A DNA stretch of 64,000 bases from Streptomyces sp. WMMC940 (GCF_027460265.1 NZ_JAPZBC010000001.1:5994001-6058000); one strand, 5' to 3'. Positions 34,278-43,331 are shown, counted from the stretch's first letter. Notes: generated by a model not told the origin, from the letters alone. Numbers and translations are program-made.

Positions 34278-35405
34278 GTGCGCCCGGCAACAGCGACGGC
34301 AGCGGCCGTCACCACCCTCATCGGTCTCGGCGCGGCCGCGTTCGCCGCGGGCCGCTACGCCAGCGACGCCGCGCTGAAGGCCCCCACGGGACGGCCCCTG
34401 CCCGGTGAAGGACGGCTCACCGTGCACGCCACCGGGCCGGGCCGGATCACCCTCACCCGCAGCCTCGTCTCCCTGCGCCCCGGCACGTACGGGCTCTGCG
34501 GGCACGACGTGCACGCCCTCGCGGGCCCCGTCCTGGACCAGGTGCCGCACGCGGCGGACACGGTCGTCCGCCGGCTGGAGCGGGTCGAGCGCGGCAGCCT
34601 CGACCCCGGCACCAAGGTGCGGCTCACCCCCCAGCTGCACGTCGGCGACCCGGACAGCGCGCTCGGCATCGACCACGAGGACGTGGACATCCCCGGCGAA
34701 CTCGGGTCCCTGCCCGGCTGGTTCGTCCCCGGACCGCGCTCGACCTGGGTCATCGTGGTGCACGGCCTCGGCACCACGCGCGAACTCACGATGAACCTCA
34801 TGCCGTTCCTCACCGAGCAGCGCCTGCCGGTACTGGCGCCCGCCTACCGCGGCGACCCCGGCGCTCCCGCGTCCCCCGACGGCCTCGGGCACCTCGGCGA
34901 CTCCGAATGGCGCGACCTCGACGCGGCCGTGCGCTTCGCGGTCCGCGGCGGCGCCGACCGGGTCATCCTGCACGGCTGGTCCACCGGCGCGTCCATGGCC
35001 CTGCACGCCGCCGCCAACTCCGCGCTTCGCGAGCGGATCGCCGGACTCGTCCTGGACTCCCCGGTCCTGGACTGGGAGACCACGCTTCGGTCCCTCGCCG
35101 CGGCCCGCCGCATGCCGACCGCCCTGCTGCCGCTCGCGGTACGCGCGGCACAGGGGCGCACGGGACTCCACGGCGACCGGCTGAGGGCGGCCGCCGACCC
35201 GGACGCACTGCGCGTACCCACCCTGATCTTCCACGGCCCTGACGACACCATCGCCCCGTGGGGCCCGTCCCGGGAACTGGCGGCCCGACGGCCCGATCTG
35301 GTCAGTCTGCAGACCGTGGCGCACGCCCCGCACGCGGCCATGTGGAACGCCGACCCGGCCCGCTACGAGGAAGCCCTCCGGCGCTTCCTCACCCCGCTGA
35401 TCTAG
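34278..35405 (+). CDS. Alpha/beta hydrolase with N-terminal membrane anchor
   Basis: 375 residues from GTG 34278. A hydrophobic N-terminal segment (about 3-22) suggests membrane attachment or export. Hydrolase motifs: oxyanion turn VVHGLGTTREL, nucleophile elbow HGWSTGASMAL, acid in FHGPDDTIAP and base His in AHAPHAAMW. Residues about 40-130 form an uncharacterised extra domain. Substrate unknown. Confidence 0.85.
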   Translation: MRPATATAAAVTTLIGLGAAAFAAGRYASDAALKAPTGRPLPGEGRLTVHATGPGRITLTRSLVSLRPGTYGLCGHDVHALAGPVLDQVPHAADTVVRRLERVERGSLDPGTKVRLTPQLHVGDPDSALGIDHEDVDIPGELGSLPGWFVPGPRSTWVIVVHGLGTTRELTMNLMPFLTEQRLPVLAPAYRGDPGAPASPDGLGHLGDSEWRDLDAAVRFAVRGGADRVILHGWSTGASMALHAAANSALRERIAGLVLDSPVLDWETTLRSLAAARRMPTALLPLAVRAAQGRTGLHGDRLRAAADPDALRVPTLIFHGPDDTIAPWGPSRELAARRPDLVSLQTVAHAPHAAMWNADPARYEEALRRFLTPLI

Positions 35406-35542
35406 TGCTGTGACCGGCCGGCCCCGTCCGGGACCCGCGGGGGGCCCGCGACCGCCGCTCGACAGGCCCCCTGACGCCCCCTCGGCACGTGTTCCCCCCT
35501 TCCGATTGGGCTTTCGGGCCGACAGCGGGGAGACTGCTCCCC

Positions 35543-36925
35543 GTGACGTCCCGTAACCTGCGCGACTCCAGGCTCCGTCTTGTCCGCCCACGGCCCACCA
35601 CCACGGCCCGCCGCGCCGTGACGAACAGGCGCACGCGACCCGCTCCGCGCCCGCCCGAGGGCACGCCGCCGACCGCGGAGCTGGCCGGCCAGGCACGCGG
35701 GGTCCTCTCCGACGCGGTGCGCATCGCCCGCTGGGCGGCAGCCCACCACGCCGAGGGCAGCGCCGCCGAGCGGGAACGGGCCGCCGCGGACCTGCGGCTG
35801 ACACCGGGACAGGTCCACGCGGGCTGGGACCGCGCCCGGCTCGCCGGGCTCGTGGAACTGCACGGCGGCACGGCACGCCCCGGCTGGCGGCTGAACGCCT
35901 GGGACCGCGACGACACCGCCGTCCTGCGCGGCTGGGTCGCCCTGTTCGACGCCTGGCCCCTCGTCCACCCCGCCCCCGACGACACGGCGCCCGCCGCCGT
36001 CGCCGAGGTGGTGGAGGCCGTCCCCCAGGTCCTCTCCCTCCTCCAGCTCTCCGCCGGGCCCGTGCTCCTGCCGGCCCTGCTCGACCTGCTCCAGCAGCGG
36101 GTGGCGGAACTGCGCGAGGAGCGCTGCGAGGTGCCCTACGGGCCCGATCCCGAGCCCGCCCCCGCCGCCGCGGCGGCCCCGGCCCTCGCCGAACCGCCGG
36201 AGGCCGTTCTCCCCGCACTGCTCGACTGGGCCCTGGAGGGCCTGGCGGCCGTCGGCGCACTGACCCTCGGCGACGGCCACGCCACCCTCACCCCGCTCGG
36301 CAACTGGGCGGTGTGGGTCAAGCTCGAGCAGATCTGCGTCGCCGCGCAGAGCCCGGCGGGCCACATCGAGCAGTCCGCCGAGGAGATGCTCCGGGGCTGC
36401 GCCCGCCTCAGCCCCGGGCCCGCCCGCGCCGAGTACCGGGCCTGGCTCGCCGCCCGTACCGTCTCCAGCGCGGTCACCGAACTCGTCGCCGCCGCCCGTG
36501 GCGAGGACGCCCTGTTGCGCGGACTGGCGTTCGAAGCCCTGCGCGTCGTCGGTGCGGCCGCCGAGGCCGATGTCCGAGCCGCGGCCGAGGAGCCCTCACT
36601 GCGCCCGTACGCCCTGCTGTGGCTCGCCGAGTACGAGGGCGGCGACCCCGAGGACGCCGCCGAGGTGCTCACGCGCGAGGAGGCGACCTGGCTCTGGGTG
36701 GACACCGCCGCCGCTGTCGCGGACCACGGCGAGAGCGCCCTGCTGGTACGCCATCTGGACTCGGCGGTGCAGGGCACCGTCCCCGCCCTGCTCGACGAGA
36801 TCCGGGCCGTGGGCCATCCGCGCACCGTGCAGGTCCTGGTCGCCCTCGCGGCCGCGCACCCGGACCCGGCCCTGGCGAAGGCCGTGCGGCGGGCGGCCTT
36901 CCAGGTGCACACCGGGGGCGCCTGA
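35543..36925 (+). CDS. Hypothetical HEAT-like protein, paralog of the gene at 1395
   Basis: 460 residues from GTG 35543, with GGGGAG nine bases upstream; a GTG at 35618 is an alternative. A basic N-terminal tail of about 45 residues precedes the DAVRIARWA block; the middle resembles winged-helix segments (ERAAADLRLTPGQVHAGWDRARLAGLVELHGG), and residues about 290-455 are repeated Ala-rich helices. Shares block order with the 1395-2849 protein. Function unknown; the winged-helix-like middle hints at nucleic-acid or protein binding. Confidence 0.75.
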   Translation: MTSRNLRDSRLRLVRPRPTTTARRAVTNRRTRPAPRPPEGTPPTAELAGQARGVLSDAVRIARWAAAHHAEGSAAERERAAADLRLTPGQVHAGWDRARLAGLVELHGGTARPGWRLNAWDRDDTAVLRGWVALFDAWPLVHPAPDDTAPAAVAEVVEAVPQVLSLLQLSAGPVLLPALLDLLQQRVAELREERCEVPYGPDPEPAPAAAAAPALAEPPEAVLPALLDWALEGLAAVGALTLGDGHATLTPLGNWAVWVKLEQICVAAQSPAGHIEQSAEEMLRGCARLSPGPARAEYRAWLAARTVSSAVTELVAAARGEDALLRGLAFEALRVVGAAAEADVRAAAEEPSLRPYALLWLAEYEGGDPEDAAEVLTREEATWLWVDTAAAVADHGESALLVRHLDSAVQGTVPALLDEIRAVGHPRTVQVLVALAAAHPDPALAKAVRRAAFQVHTGGA

Positions 36926-37313
36926 CCTGGCGGGACCGGGGCGCACCCCCGGGGCGCGGCACCCCGGGGACGGACGCGGCCCGCGGCGGGCCTCAGCACC
37001 TCCCGGCCCCGGCCGGTAGGTGCCGAAGCTCCGGACGCTGCCCTCCGGATCACGGGCCATTGGTTCTGGATGTGGTGGGACCGTACTCGTGCGCCACGAC
37101 GCACGCCGGGGCGAACGGCACGCCGATCGCCCCGAACCGGGTGCGCCGTCCGTCCCGGCGTTCACCACGGGGGCCGTCCCGCCCGTTCCGACAACGGCGG
37201 CCCGCCCGTCCCGCCCCGGTCGGGCACTCGCCGCCGCGCCCGCCCCGGGTGCCCCCGGAGCCGTGGCGGGCGCCACGGAAATCCGGTTGCCCGGTCCCGG
37301 TAGACTGGCCCGC
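36926..37313. other. Intergenic region before the ABC-F leader
   Basis: 388 bases without recognised gene. GC-rich inverted motifs just after 36930 may terminate the upstream gene. The right end carries TAGACT at 37301-37306, a -10 element for the short leader peptide below. Confidence 0.4.
37301..37306 (+). promoter_or_regulatory. -10 element for leaderless ABC-F leader transcript
   Basis: TAGACT ends seven bases before ATG 37314, matching the spacing of leaderless actinobacterial transcripts. No ribosome-binding site precedes the ATG. Confidence 0.5.
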
Positions 37314-37346
37314 ATGGCAATTCTCCTCATGGATCAGACGGCGTAG
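37314..37346 (+). CDS. Putative leader peptide MAILLMDQTA
   Basis: Ten codons ending in TAG, placed directly after a leaderless-type -10 element and 54 bases before the ABC-F start. Short translated leaders before ABC-F genes often act in ribosome-stalling attenuation. Here no clear anti-terminator was drawn by eye. Alternatively the ATG simply marks the transcription start. Confidence 0.45.
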   Translation: MAILLMDQTA

Positions 37347-37400
37347 AAGCCTTCGCGCGCCCGTCGTCCTTCCGCCGTCCATCCGTCCTGGAGTCTTCCC

Positions 37401-38999
37401 GTGATCACCGCTTCCGGCGTCGAGCTGCGCGCCGGCGCCCGCGTCCTCATCGAGTCCGCCACCTTCCGCATCGCCAAGGGCGACCGCATCGGCCTGGTCG
37501 GCCGCAACGGGGCGGGCAAGACGACCCTCACCAAGTGCCTCGCCGGCGAGGGAATCCCCGCCGCAGGCCAGATCGCCCGTTCGGGCCAGGTCGGCTATCT
37601 GCCCCAGGACCCGCGCACCGGCGACCTGGAGGTGTTCGCCCGGGACCGCATCCTCTCCGCCCGCGGCCTCGACGTCCTGATCCGAAAGATGCGCGAGAAC
37701 GAGCACCGCATCGCCACGGGCAAGGGCACCACCCGCGAGAAGGCGCTCAAGCAGTACGAGCGCCAGGAGACCGAGTTCCTGACCAAGGGGGGGTACGCCG
37801 CCGAGTCCGAGGCCGCCACCATCGCCGCCGCGCTCAACCTGCCCGACCGGGTCCTCGGCCAACCGCTGCACACCCTCTCCGGCGGCCAGCGCCGCCGCGT
37901 CGAGCTCGCCCGGATCCTGTTCTCGGACGCCGACACGCTCCTGCTCGACGAGCCGACGAACCACCTCGACGCCGACTCGGTCGTGTGGCTGCGCGAGTAC
38001 CTGAAGACCTACCGCGGCGGCTTCGTGGTCATCTCCCACGACGTCGACCTCGTGGAGACCGTCGTCAACAAGGTCTTCTACCTGGACGCCAACCGCTCCT
38101 CGATCGACATCTACAACATGGGCTGGAGGCTCTACCAGCAGCAGCGCGAGGCCGACGAGAAGCGCCGCAAGCGGGAGCGCCAGAACGCGGAGAAGAAGGC
38201 AGCCGCGCTCAACGCCCAGGCCGACAAGATGCGCGCCAAGGCCACCAAGACCGTCGCCGCGCAGAACATGGCCCGCCGCGCCGAGCGGCTGCTGGCCGGA
38301 CTGGAGGACGTGCGCCTCTCCGACAAGGTCGCGAAGCTGCGCTTCCCCGAACCGGCGCCCTGCGGGAAGACCCCGCTGACGGCCGAGGGGCTGTCCAAGT
38401 CCTATGGCTCGCTGGAGATCTTCACCGATGTCGATCTGGCCATCGACAAGGGCTCCCGCGTGGTGGTCCTCGGCCTCAACGGCGCCGGCAAGACCACTCT
38501 GCTGCGGCTGCTCGGCGGCGTGGAGAAGCCCGACACCGGCGAAGTCCTGGAGGGCCACGGGCTGAAGCTGGGCTACTACGCCCAGGAGCACGAGACGCTC
38601 GACCCGGACCGCACGGTCCTGGAGAACATGCGCTCGGCCGCCCCCGATCTGGACCTCGTGGAGGTCCGCAAGGTGCTGGGATCCTTCCTGTTCTCCGGCG
38701 ACGACGTCGACAAGCCGGCCGGGGTGCTCTCCGGCGGGGAGAAGACACGGCTGGCGCTGGCCACGCTGGTGGTCTCCTCGGCGAACGTCCTGCTGCTCGA
38801 CGAGCCGACGAACAACCTCGACCCGGCCAGCCGCGAGGAGATCCTCGGGGCCCTGCGCACGTACAAGGGCGCCGTCGTCCTGGTGACCCACGACGAGGGC
38901 GCCGTCGAGGCCCTGCAGCCGGAGCGGATCATCCTGCTGCCGGACGGGGTCGAGGACCTGTGGGGCGCGGACTACGCGGATCTCGTCGCCCTGGCCTGA
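37401..38999 (+). CDS. ABC-F family ATPase
   Basis: 532 residues from GTG 37401 (GGAG eight bases upstream). Two ABC ATPase domains without transmembrane segments: Walker A GRNGAGKTT and GLNGAGKTT, signatures LSGGQRRRVELAR and LSGGEKTRLALATL, Walker B LLLDEPTNHLD and LLLDEPTNNLD. A charged, Lys/Arg/Glu-rich interdomain linker (about 240-310) is the P-site tRNA interaction region of ABC-F translation factors. Role: ribosome-bound translation factor or antibiotic protection. Its wide conservation in Streptomyces favours a housekeeping factor. Confidence 0.92.
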   Translation: MITASGVELRAGARVLIESATFRIAKGDRIGLVGRNGAGKTTLTKCLAGEGIPAAGQIARSGQVGYLPQDPRTGDLEVFARDRILSARGLDVLIRKMRENEHRIATGKGTTREKALKQYERQETEFLTKGGYAAESEAATIAAALNLPDRVLGQPLHTLSGGQRRRVELARILFSDADTLLLDEPTNHLDADSVVWLREYLKTYRGGFVVISHDVDLVETVVNKVFYLDANRSSIDIYNMGWRLYQQQREADEKRRKRERQNAEKKAAALNAQADKMRAKATKTVAAQNMARRAERLLAGLEDVRLSDKVAKLRFPEPAPCGKTPLTAEGLSKSYGSLEIFTDVDLAIDKGSRVVVLGLNGAGKTTLLRLLGGVEKPDTGEVLEGHGLKLGYYAQEHETLDPDRTVLENMRSAAPDLDLVEVRKVLGSFLFSGDDVDKPAGVLSGGEKTRLALATLVVSSANVLLLDEPTNNLDPASREEILGALRTYKGAVVLVTHDEGAVEALQPERIILLPDGVEDLWGADYADLVALA

Positions 39000-39012
39000 G
39001 CCCGGACCGTCA

Positions 39013-39044
39013 CCCGTGTCCGGCGGCCGGCCGCCGGACACGGG
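39013..39044. terminator. Perfect 32-bp palindrome after the ABC-F gene
   Basis: CCCGTGTCCGGCGGCC (39013-39028) is followed at once by its exact complement (39029-39044). It starts 14 bases after the ABC-F stop and would form a 14-bp stem with a tetraloop, so it most likely terminates transcription. Confidence 0.75.
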
Positions 39045-39757
39045 GCCGTACGCCCGGTCGTCCCACGGCACCAGCGTGACGATGACCGCCATGGAGCCGG
39101 TGAAGCCGTCGCCGTCCCCCCCAGGCCCTCGGTCCGGCTGTCACCCGGCGCTACGGGTTCGGGTCCCGGGAACGCCCGTCGAGAAGCCCGGTCGGAGCCA
39201 GGCCCGTGAAGCCGGGCCCACGGGGCCGAGCATGTGATCGGGCCCGTGCGGCAGAGCCGCGGGGCCGGGTCCGTGAAGCCGGGTCCGAGGGACCCGGTCG
39301 CTTCCGGTCCGCGGAGCCCGTCCCGTGCGGCCGTGGGATCGCGCCGGTGCCGGCCCCACGGGGGCGGTGGCACGGTCCCGGGAGCCGGTCGGGGCCCCGA
39401 CCGGGTATTCCGTCCGGAAAGATCCAACCGGACTGATCCACTCCGTATAGATCATTCGGCTCACGCGTGATCCTTCATCTGAGTGAGTGCGTCTCGTACC
39501 GCGGCGTGGCGGTCGGCCGAAACGGTCCGCCACCCGGGTGGCCCAACGGTGCCGGCGGGGATGCCCCTGACCTGGAATTTCAGCCTCCGGAGCATTGGAG
39601 GGGCCGGGGGAGCGCCGCCGGAATGTCGCATTCCGGCAGCGCTCCGGTGCGTACCCCGGTCGAAGCTCGTCGTACGGACCTTGTCGAATGGGTGGCCATG
39701 AAGCCCGGTAGGGGTGATCATGAGAGTCCAGAGCGCACTTCCCATGAGGAGGCACGG
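39045..39757 (+). promoter_or_regulatory. Long upstream region of gbn with GATC cluster and hairpin
   Basis: Over 700 bases without recognised gene. A 16-base direct repeat (CCGTGAAGCCGGGYCC) occurs at 39204 and 39271. GATC occurs at 39421, 39435, 39450 and 39469 and again at 39716, dense for such GC-rich DNA. A strong hairpin spans 39610-39644 (nine-base stem GCCGGAATG with TCG loop, extended by six more pairs). The ribosome-binding site GAGGAGG is at 39746. Confidence 0.6.
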
Positions 39758-39979
39758 GTGGCCGAGACTCTGAAGAAGGGCAGCCGGGTGACCGGCGCCG
39801 CGCGCGACAAGCTCGCGGCAGACCTGAAGAAGAAGTACGACTCCGGTGCGAGCATCCGGGCGTTGGCCGAGGAGACCGGCCGCTCGTATGGATTCGTCCA
39901 CCGGATGCTCAGCGAGTCCGGAGTCACGCTGCGTGGACGCGGCGGGGCGACGCGAGGCAAGAAGGCGGCTTCGACCTGA
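39758..39979 (+). CDS. gbn: Nucleoid-associated protein Gbn (SCO1839-like), helix-turn-helix
   Basis: 73 residues from GTG 39758, preceded by GAGGAGG. Basic protein with a single helix-turn-helix (about residues 27-57: SGASIRALAEETGRSYGFVHR) and a Gly/Arg/Lys-rich tail. Length, sequence and the neighbouring ABC-F and enoyl-CoA hydratase genes match S. coelicolor SCO1839, described as Gbn, which binds GATC-centred sites genome-wide and affects sporulation and antibiotic production. The GATC cluster upstream suggests autoregulation. Confidence 0.85.
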   Translation: MAETLKKGSRVTGAARDKLAADLKKKYDSGASIRALAEETGRSYGFVHRMLSESGVTLRGRGGATRGKKAAST

Positions 39980-40118
39980 CGCCCGAGTCCCCGAGCGTCG
40001 TCTGAGGCCTGCCGGTCTCCGGTGTCGGCCACCCGGCCGACCCCGCGGTCGGCCGGGTGGTTACTGTGCAGTCACTTGATGTTCGCTGCACTGACCGCAC
40101 CGGAACCGGAGGCGCCCC

Positions 40119-40910
40119 ATGACTTCGCTGGACTCTGTGCTCGACAAGGACGGCGTACGGCTCACCGTCGAAGACGCGGTGGCCACGGTGACACTCACCA
40201 ACCCGGCCAAGCGCAATGCCCAGTCCCCCGCTCTCTGGCGGGCGTTGGCCGAGGCCGGGCGGTCGCTGCCGGGTACCGTGCGGGTGGTTGTGCTGCGCGG
40301 CGAGGGAAAGTCCTTCTCCGCGGGGCTGGACCGACAGGCCTTCACGCCGGAGGGTTTCGACGGCGAGCCGTCGTTCATCGATCTGGCACGCGGCTCGGAC
40401 GCCGAGCTCGACGCCGTCATCGCCGAGTACCAGGAGGCCTTCACCTGGTGGCGCCGTAACGACATCGTGTCCATCGCCGCCGTCCAGGGGCATGCGATCG
40501 GTGCCGGATTCCAGCTCGCCCTCGCCTGCGACCTGCGGGTCGTCTCGCAGGACGTGCAGTTCGCCATGCGCGAGACCAGCCTGGGCCTGGTCCCCGATCT
40601 CACGGGGACGCACCCCCTCGTCTCGCTGGTGGGCTACGCCCGTGCGCTGGAGATCTGCGCCACGGGCCGCTTCGTCCACGCCGACGAGGCGGAGCGGATC
40701 GGACTCGCCAACCTCGCCGTGGCCGCCGAGGAACTCGACGCTTCGGTACGTGACCTGGCCGGCGCTCTGCTTGCCGCGCCGCGTGACGCGGTGATCGAGA
40801 CCAAGGCGCTGCTCCGTGGGGCCCCGTCGCGCACCTACGAGGACCAGCGCACCGCCGAGCGCGCCGCGCAGGCACGCCGTCTGCGTGATCTGGCGGGCCT
40901 CGCGGACTGA
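40119..40910 (+). CDS. Enoyl-CoA hydratase/isomerase-family protein
   Basis: 263 residues. Crotonase fold: ATVTLTNPAKRNAQSPALWRAL near the N-terminus, the oxyanion-hole segments GEGKSFSAGLDRQAF and AAVQGHAIGAGFQLALACD, and ETSLGLVPDLTG, where an acidic residue normally sits. Acts on acyl-CoA substrates in beta-oxidation or a related pathway; the exact reaction is undetermined. Confidence 0.9.
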   Translation: MTSLDSVLDKDGVRLTVEDAVATVTLTNPAKRNAQSPALWRALAEAGRSLPGTVRVVVLRGEGKSFSAGLDRQAFTPEGFDGEPSFIDLARGSDAELDAVIAEYQEAFTWWRRNDIVSIAAVQGHAIGAGFQLALACDLRVVSQDVQFAMRETSLGLVPDLTGTHPLVSLVGYARALEICATGRFVHADEAERIGLANLAVAAEELDASVRDLAGALLAAPRDAVIETKALLRGAPSRTYEDQRTAERAAQARRLRDLAGLAD

Positions 40911-40918
40911 ACGACGCC

Positions 40919-40945
40919 GGCCGGTCCCGCGGGCCCGGACCGGCC
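40919..40945 (+). terminator. Hairpin after the enoyl-CoA hydratase gene
   Basis: GGCCGGTCC (40919-40927) pairs with GGACCGGCC (40937-40945), loop nine bases, starting nine bases after the stop codon. The remaining sequence to 41172 shows nothing else. Confidence 0.6.
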
Positions 40946-41172
40946 CTCCTCGTGCGGGCCGATCCCGCCTGTGCCGCGCCGGGCCGGCCGGTGCCCGACT
41001 CGTACGGCGCGGGCCGCCCCGTTCGCACGCGTCCGGGCGGACCGGCCCCCGGACCCGGTGGGGCCGGGTGCGCGGCCGGCCGCGTGCGGGCTCTCGCGGG
41101 GCCTTTCGCCGTGCGCCGCGGGGGACCGTCCGCCCGCCCGCCGGAGCGTGGACGTGCACCGGCAGAGGGCGC

Positions 41173-42114
41173 TCACTCCCCGGGGCCGACCTCCGTGACG
41201 AGCACCGTGACGGGAAGGGGCGACGGCAGGACCGAGGTGACCGCGGCTCGGACGGCGCGGGCCACCTCCACGGGACGGTGGCCCGGCGCCGTCGCGCATT
41301 CGACCCGTACGGATGACGCGTCGGCCCGTACGGCCGCCCCGAGCGTGCCGGTGAGCCGGGCGACGCCCGGAGCGGCGGCAGCGGCGGCGGCGATGACATC
41401 CCGCGTCTCGCCGGCACCGGCCCCGCCCCGCGGTTCGCCGGCGCCGTCCGCGTCTTTCGCCCCAGCGGCGCTCGGGTGCCCCGGCTCCCGCGTCTCACCG
41501 GCGCTCTCCGCGCTCACCGTGCCCTTCGCGCTCTCCGTGCCCTTCGCGTCAGCGGCGGCCGGATGCCCCGGGCCCCGCGGGGAATCCGCGGGGCGCGCCC
41601 CGTCCGCCCTGTCCGCCCCGTCCGTCTCCGCCTCCTGCGGTCGGGCGGCGGCCGGCCGCGCGACCACGGAGGTGCCGACGGGCCCCGGCCCCGGCGCTCC
41701 GGCCGCCTCCGGCGGCGCGTCCAGCAGCGCCGTCACCCGGAGGTCGACGACCGCGACCGCCAGACCGAGGTGTTCCCGGGCGGCTGCGAACAGGGCCGCG
41801 CGCAGCAGTTCGGCCAGCTCCGGCAGGGGTACCGCGGCAGCGGCCGCGAAATCCGCCTCGATCCGCAGGGGCCCGGGAGGCAGCGCGGCCGGGGGCGGCG
41901 GGACAGTCGGCGTCCCGGCCGCGCCGGGGTCGGCGAGTCCGGCGCGGATGCCGCCCGGCACCACACCGGGCACCTTCCCGGCGGCCCGCCGCAGCACCGG
42001 CTCCGCCGCCCGTTCCGCCAGCCAGGCGCCGTCCGCCGCGGTACCGAGCGGCAGCAGTCTGCCCAGCCCCAGCCGGGCCCGTACCGCCCCGGTCCAACCC
42101 TCGGCCGTCGTCAT
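41173..42114 (-). CDS. Asp23-cassette protein ('nucleopolyhedrovirus P10 family' in Streptomyces)
   Basis: 313 residues from ATG 42114; an in-frame GTG at 42120 is possible. Two regions resemble degenerate Asp23 modules: about 12-135 (WLAERAAEPVLRRAAGKVPG ... LRIEADFAAAAAVPLPELAE) and about 240-313 (VECATAPGHRPVEVARAVRA ... VTVLVTEV). They are separated by an Ala/Gly/Glu/Pro-rich linker of about 100 residues with imperfect repeats (GHPAAADAKG / GHPSAAGAKD). Divergent from the Asp23 gene, 113 bases away. Function unknown. Confidence 0.75.
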   Translation of the reverse strand: MTTAEGWTGAVRARLGLGRLLPLGTAADGAWLAERAAEPVLRRAAGKVPGVVPGGIRAGLADPGAAGTPTVPPPPAALPPGPLRIEADFAAAAAVPLPELAELLRAALFAAAREHLGLAVAVVDLRVTALLDAPPEAAGAPGPGPVGTSVVARPAAARPQEAETDGADRADGARPADSPRGPGHPAAADAKGTESAKGTVSAESAGETREPGHPSAAGAKDADGAGEPRGGAGAGETRDVIAAAAAAAPGVARLTGTLGAAVRADASSVRVECATAPGHRPVEVARAVRAAVTSVLPSPLPVTVLVTEVGPGE

Positions 42115-42227
42115 CCGCACCGCCTCGTCATTGCTCCAGCCTGCCGCATCCACAGGCGCGGGGGCGGGCAAGCGGACTTAGTGTGGTCTGCGTAGTCGGG
42201 AGTTCACCACCGCCCGGAAAGGTACGC

Positions 42228-42686
42228 ATGGCGATGACCGACACGGATGTCAGTGTGACCAAGGAACCGGCCGGCACGGTACGGCGAGGCGGCGGCGACC
42301 CGGCCACCCGGGGCCGTACCACCATCGCCGACGGAGTCGTCGAGAAGATCGCCGCGCTGGCGGCCCGTGACGTGGTCGGTGTCCACGCGATGGGCAGCGG
42401 CCTCTCCCGCACCTTCGGCGCGGTGCGCGACCGGGTGCCCGGGGGCAAACCGCCCGTCACCCGCGGTGTGAAGGCCGAGGTCGGCGAGAAGCAGACCGCC
42501 CTCGACCTGGAGATCGTCGTCGACTACGGCGTAGCGATCGCGGACGTGGCCCGTGCCGTGCGAGAGAACGTCGTCGCCGCGGTCGAGCGTATGACCGGCC
42601 TGGAGGTCGTCGAGGTCAACATCGCCGTCGGCGATGTGAAACTTCCGGACGAGGAAGACGAAGAGACGGAACCGCGGATCCAGTAG
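42228..42686 (+). CDS. Asp23/Gls24 family envelope stress protein
   Basis: 152 residues from ATG 42228 (GGAAAGG upstream). TTIADGVVEKIAALAARDVVGVHAMG and GLEVVEVNIAVGDVKLP are the Asp23 signature; VVDYGVAIADVARAVRENV is the central block. Acidic C-terminus (PDEEDEETEP). Asp23 proteins form membrane-associated assemblies under cell-wall stress and are anchored by AmaP, encoded four genes downstream. Confidence 0.93.
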   Translation: MAMTDTDVSVTKEPAGTVRRGGGDPATRGRTTIADGVVEKIAALAARDVVGVHAMGSGLSRTFGAVRDRVPGGKPPVTRGVKAEVGEKQTALDLEIVVDYGVAIADVARAVRENVVAAVERMTGLEVVEVNIAVGDVKLPDEEDEETEPRIQ

Positions 42687-42710
42687 CGGAGCTCACGAGA
42701 GGAGCCCGTA

Positions 42711-42902
42711 ATGAGCATGGCGGTGGCCGGTCTGCTGGCCGGAATGGCCCTCGGATTCGCCGGATACTTCGGTGGGTTCGCGGCGTTCCTGCTGGTGGCG
42801 GCGCTGGGGGCGGTCGGGTTCGTCGTCGGGCGCATCCTCGACGGCGATCTCGAACCGGGCGACTTCTTCAAGGGCCGCGAGCACGGCGACCGGCGGGGGT
42901 GA
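42711..42902 (+). CDS. Small membrane protein, DUF2273-like
   Basis: 63 residues with two closely spaced transmembrane helices (about 4-42) containing Gly-rich packing motifs, then a charged tail with DLEPGDFFKGREHGD. Genes of this type accompany Asp23 genes in Gram-positive bacteria. It lies 24 bases after the Asp23 gene, with GAGAGGAG upstream, and clearly belongs to the operon. Confidence 0.8.
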   Translation: MSMAVAGLLAGMALGFAGYFGGFAAFLLVAALGAVGFVVGRILDGDLEPGDFFKGREHGDRRG

Positions 42903-42908
42903 CCCGGC

Positions 42909-43331
42909 GTGGCCGCCGAGACACCCCTGCCCCCGGTCCCGTCGGCACCGTCCGCCGGTCCGCCCGCTCCCGTGCCCCCGGGCCCCGGAGCGAAGGGAAT
43001 CCGCCCAGCCGAACGGGGGGCGACCACCATCGCCGACCGGGTGGTCGCGAAGATCGCCGCCCAGGCGGCCCGTGAGGCACTCACCCATGTGCCGGAAGGC
43101 GGGTCCGCACCCCATGCGACGGTCTCCGTGCACCACGACCACGCCCGGGTACGGATCAGCCTCGAACTCGACTACCCGTGCGACATCGGAGGCCAGTGCC
43201 GCGACGTGCGTCGTCATGTCGCGGAGCGGGTAGAGGCGTTGGCGGGAATGGCGGTGCCGGAGGTCGCCGTACAGGTCGAGCGGCTGCACTCCGTCCACAC
43301 GCGCCGGGCTGCCCAGGGGAGGCTCCGATGA
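42909..43331 (+). CDS. Second Asp23/Gls24 family protein
   Basis: 140 residues from GTG 42909. A Pro/Ala-rich N-terminal tail (about 1-35) precedes an Asp23 module: GATTIADRVVAKIAAQAARE, HARVRISLELDYPCDIGGQC and MAVPEVAVQVERLH. The module is shorter and more divergent than in the first Asp23 protein. Its stop overlaps the next start by four bases (ATGA). Confidence 0.88.
   Translation: MAAETPLPPVPSAPSAGPPAPVPPGPGAKGIRPAERGATTIADRVVAKIAAQAAREALTHVPEGGSAPHATVSVHHDHARVRISLELDYPCDIGGQCRDVRRHVAERVEALAGMAVPEVAVQVERLHSVHTRRAAQGRLR

Noticed and set aside
39467..39757. In-frame N-terminal extension of Gbn
   Set aside because: The 73-residue product from GTG 39758 matches the known family length and has a strong ribosome-binding site; the upstream part is not protein-like and holds the GATC and hairpin features.
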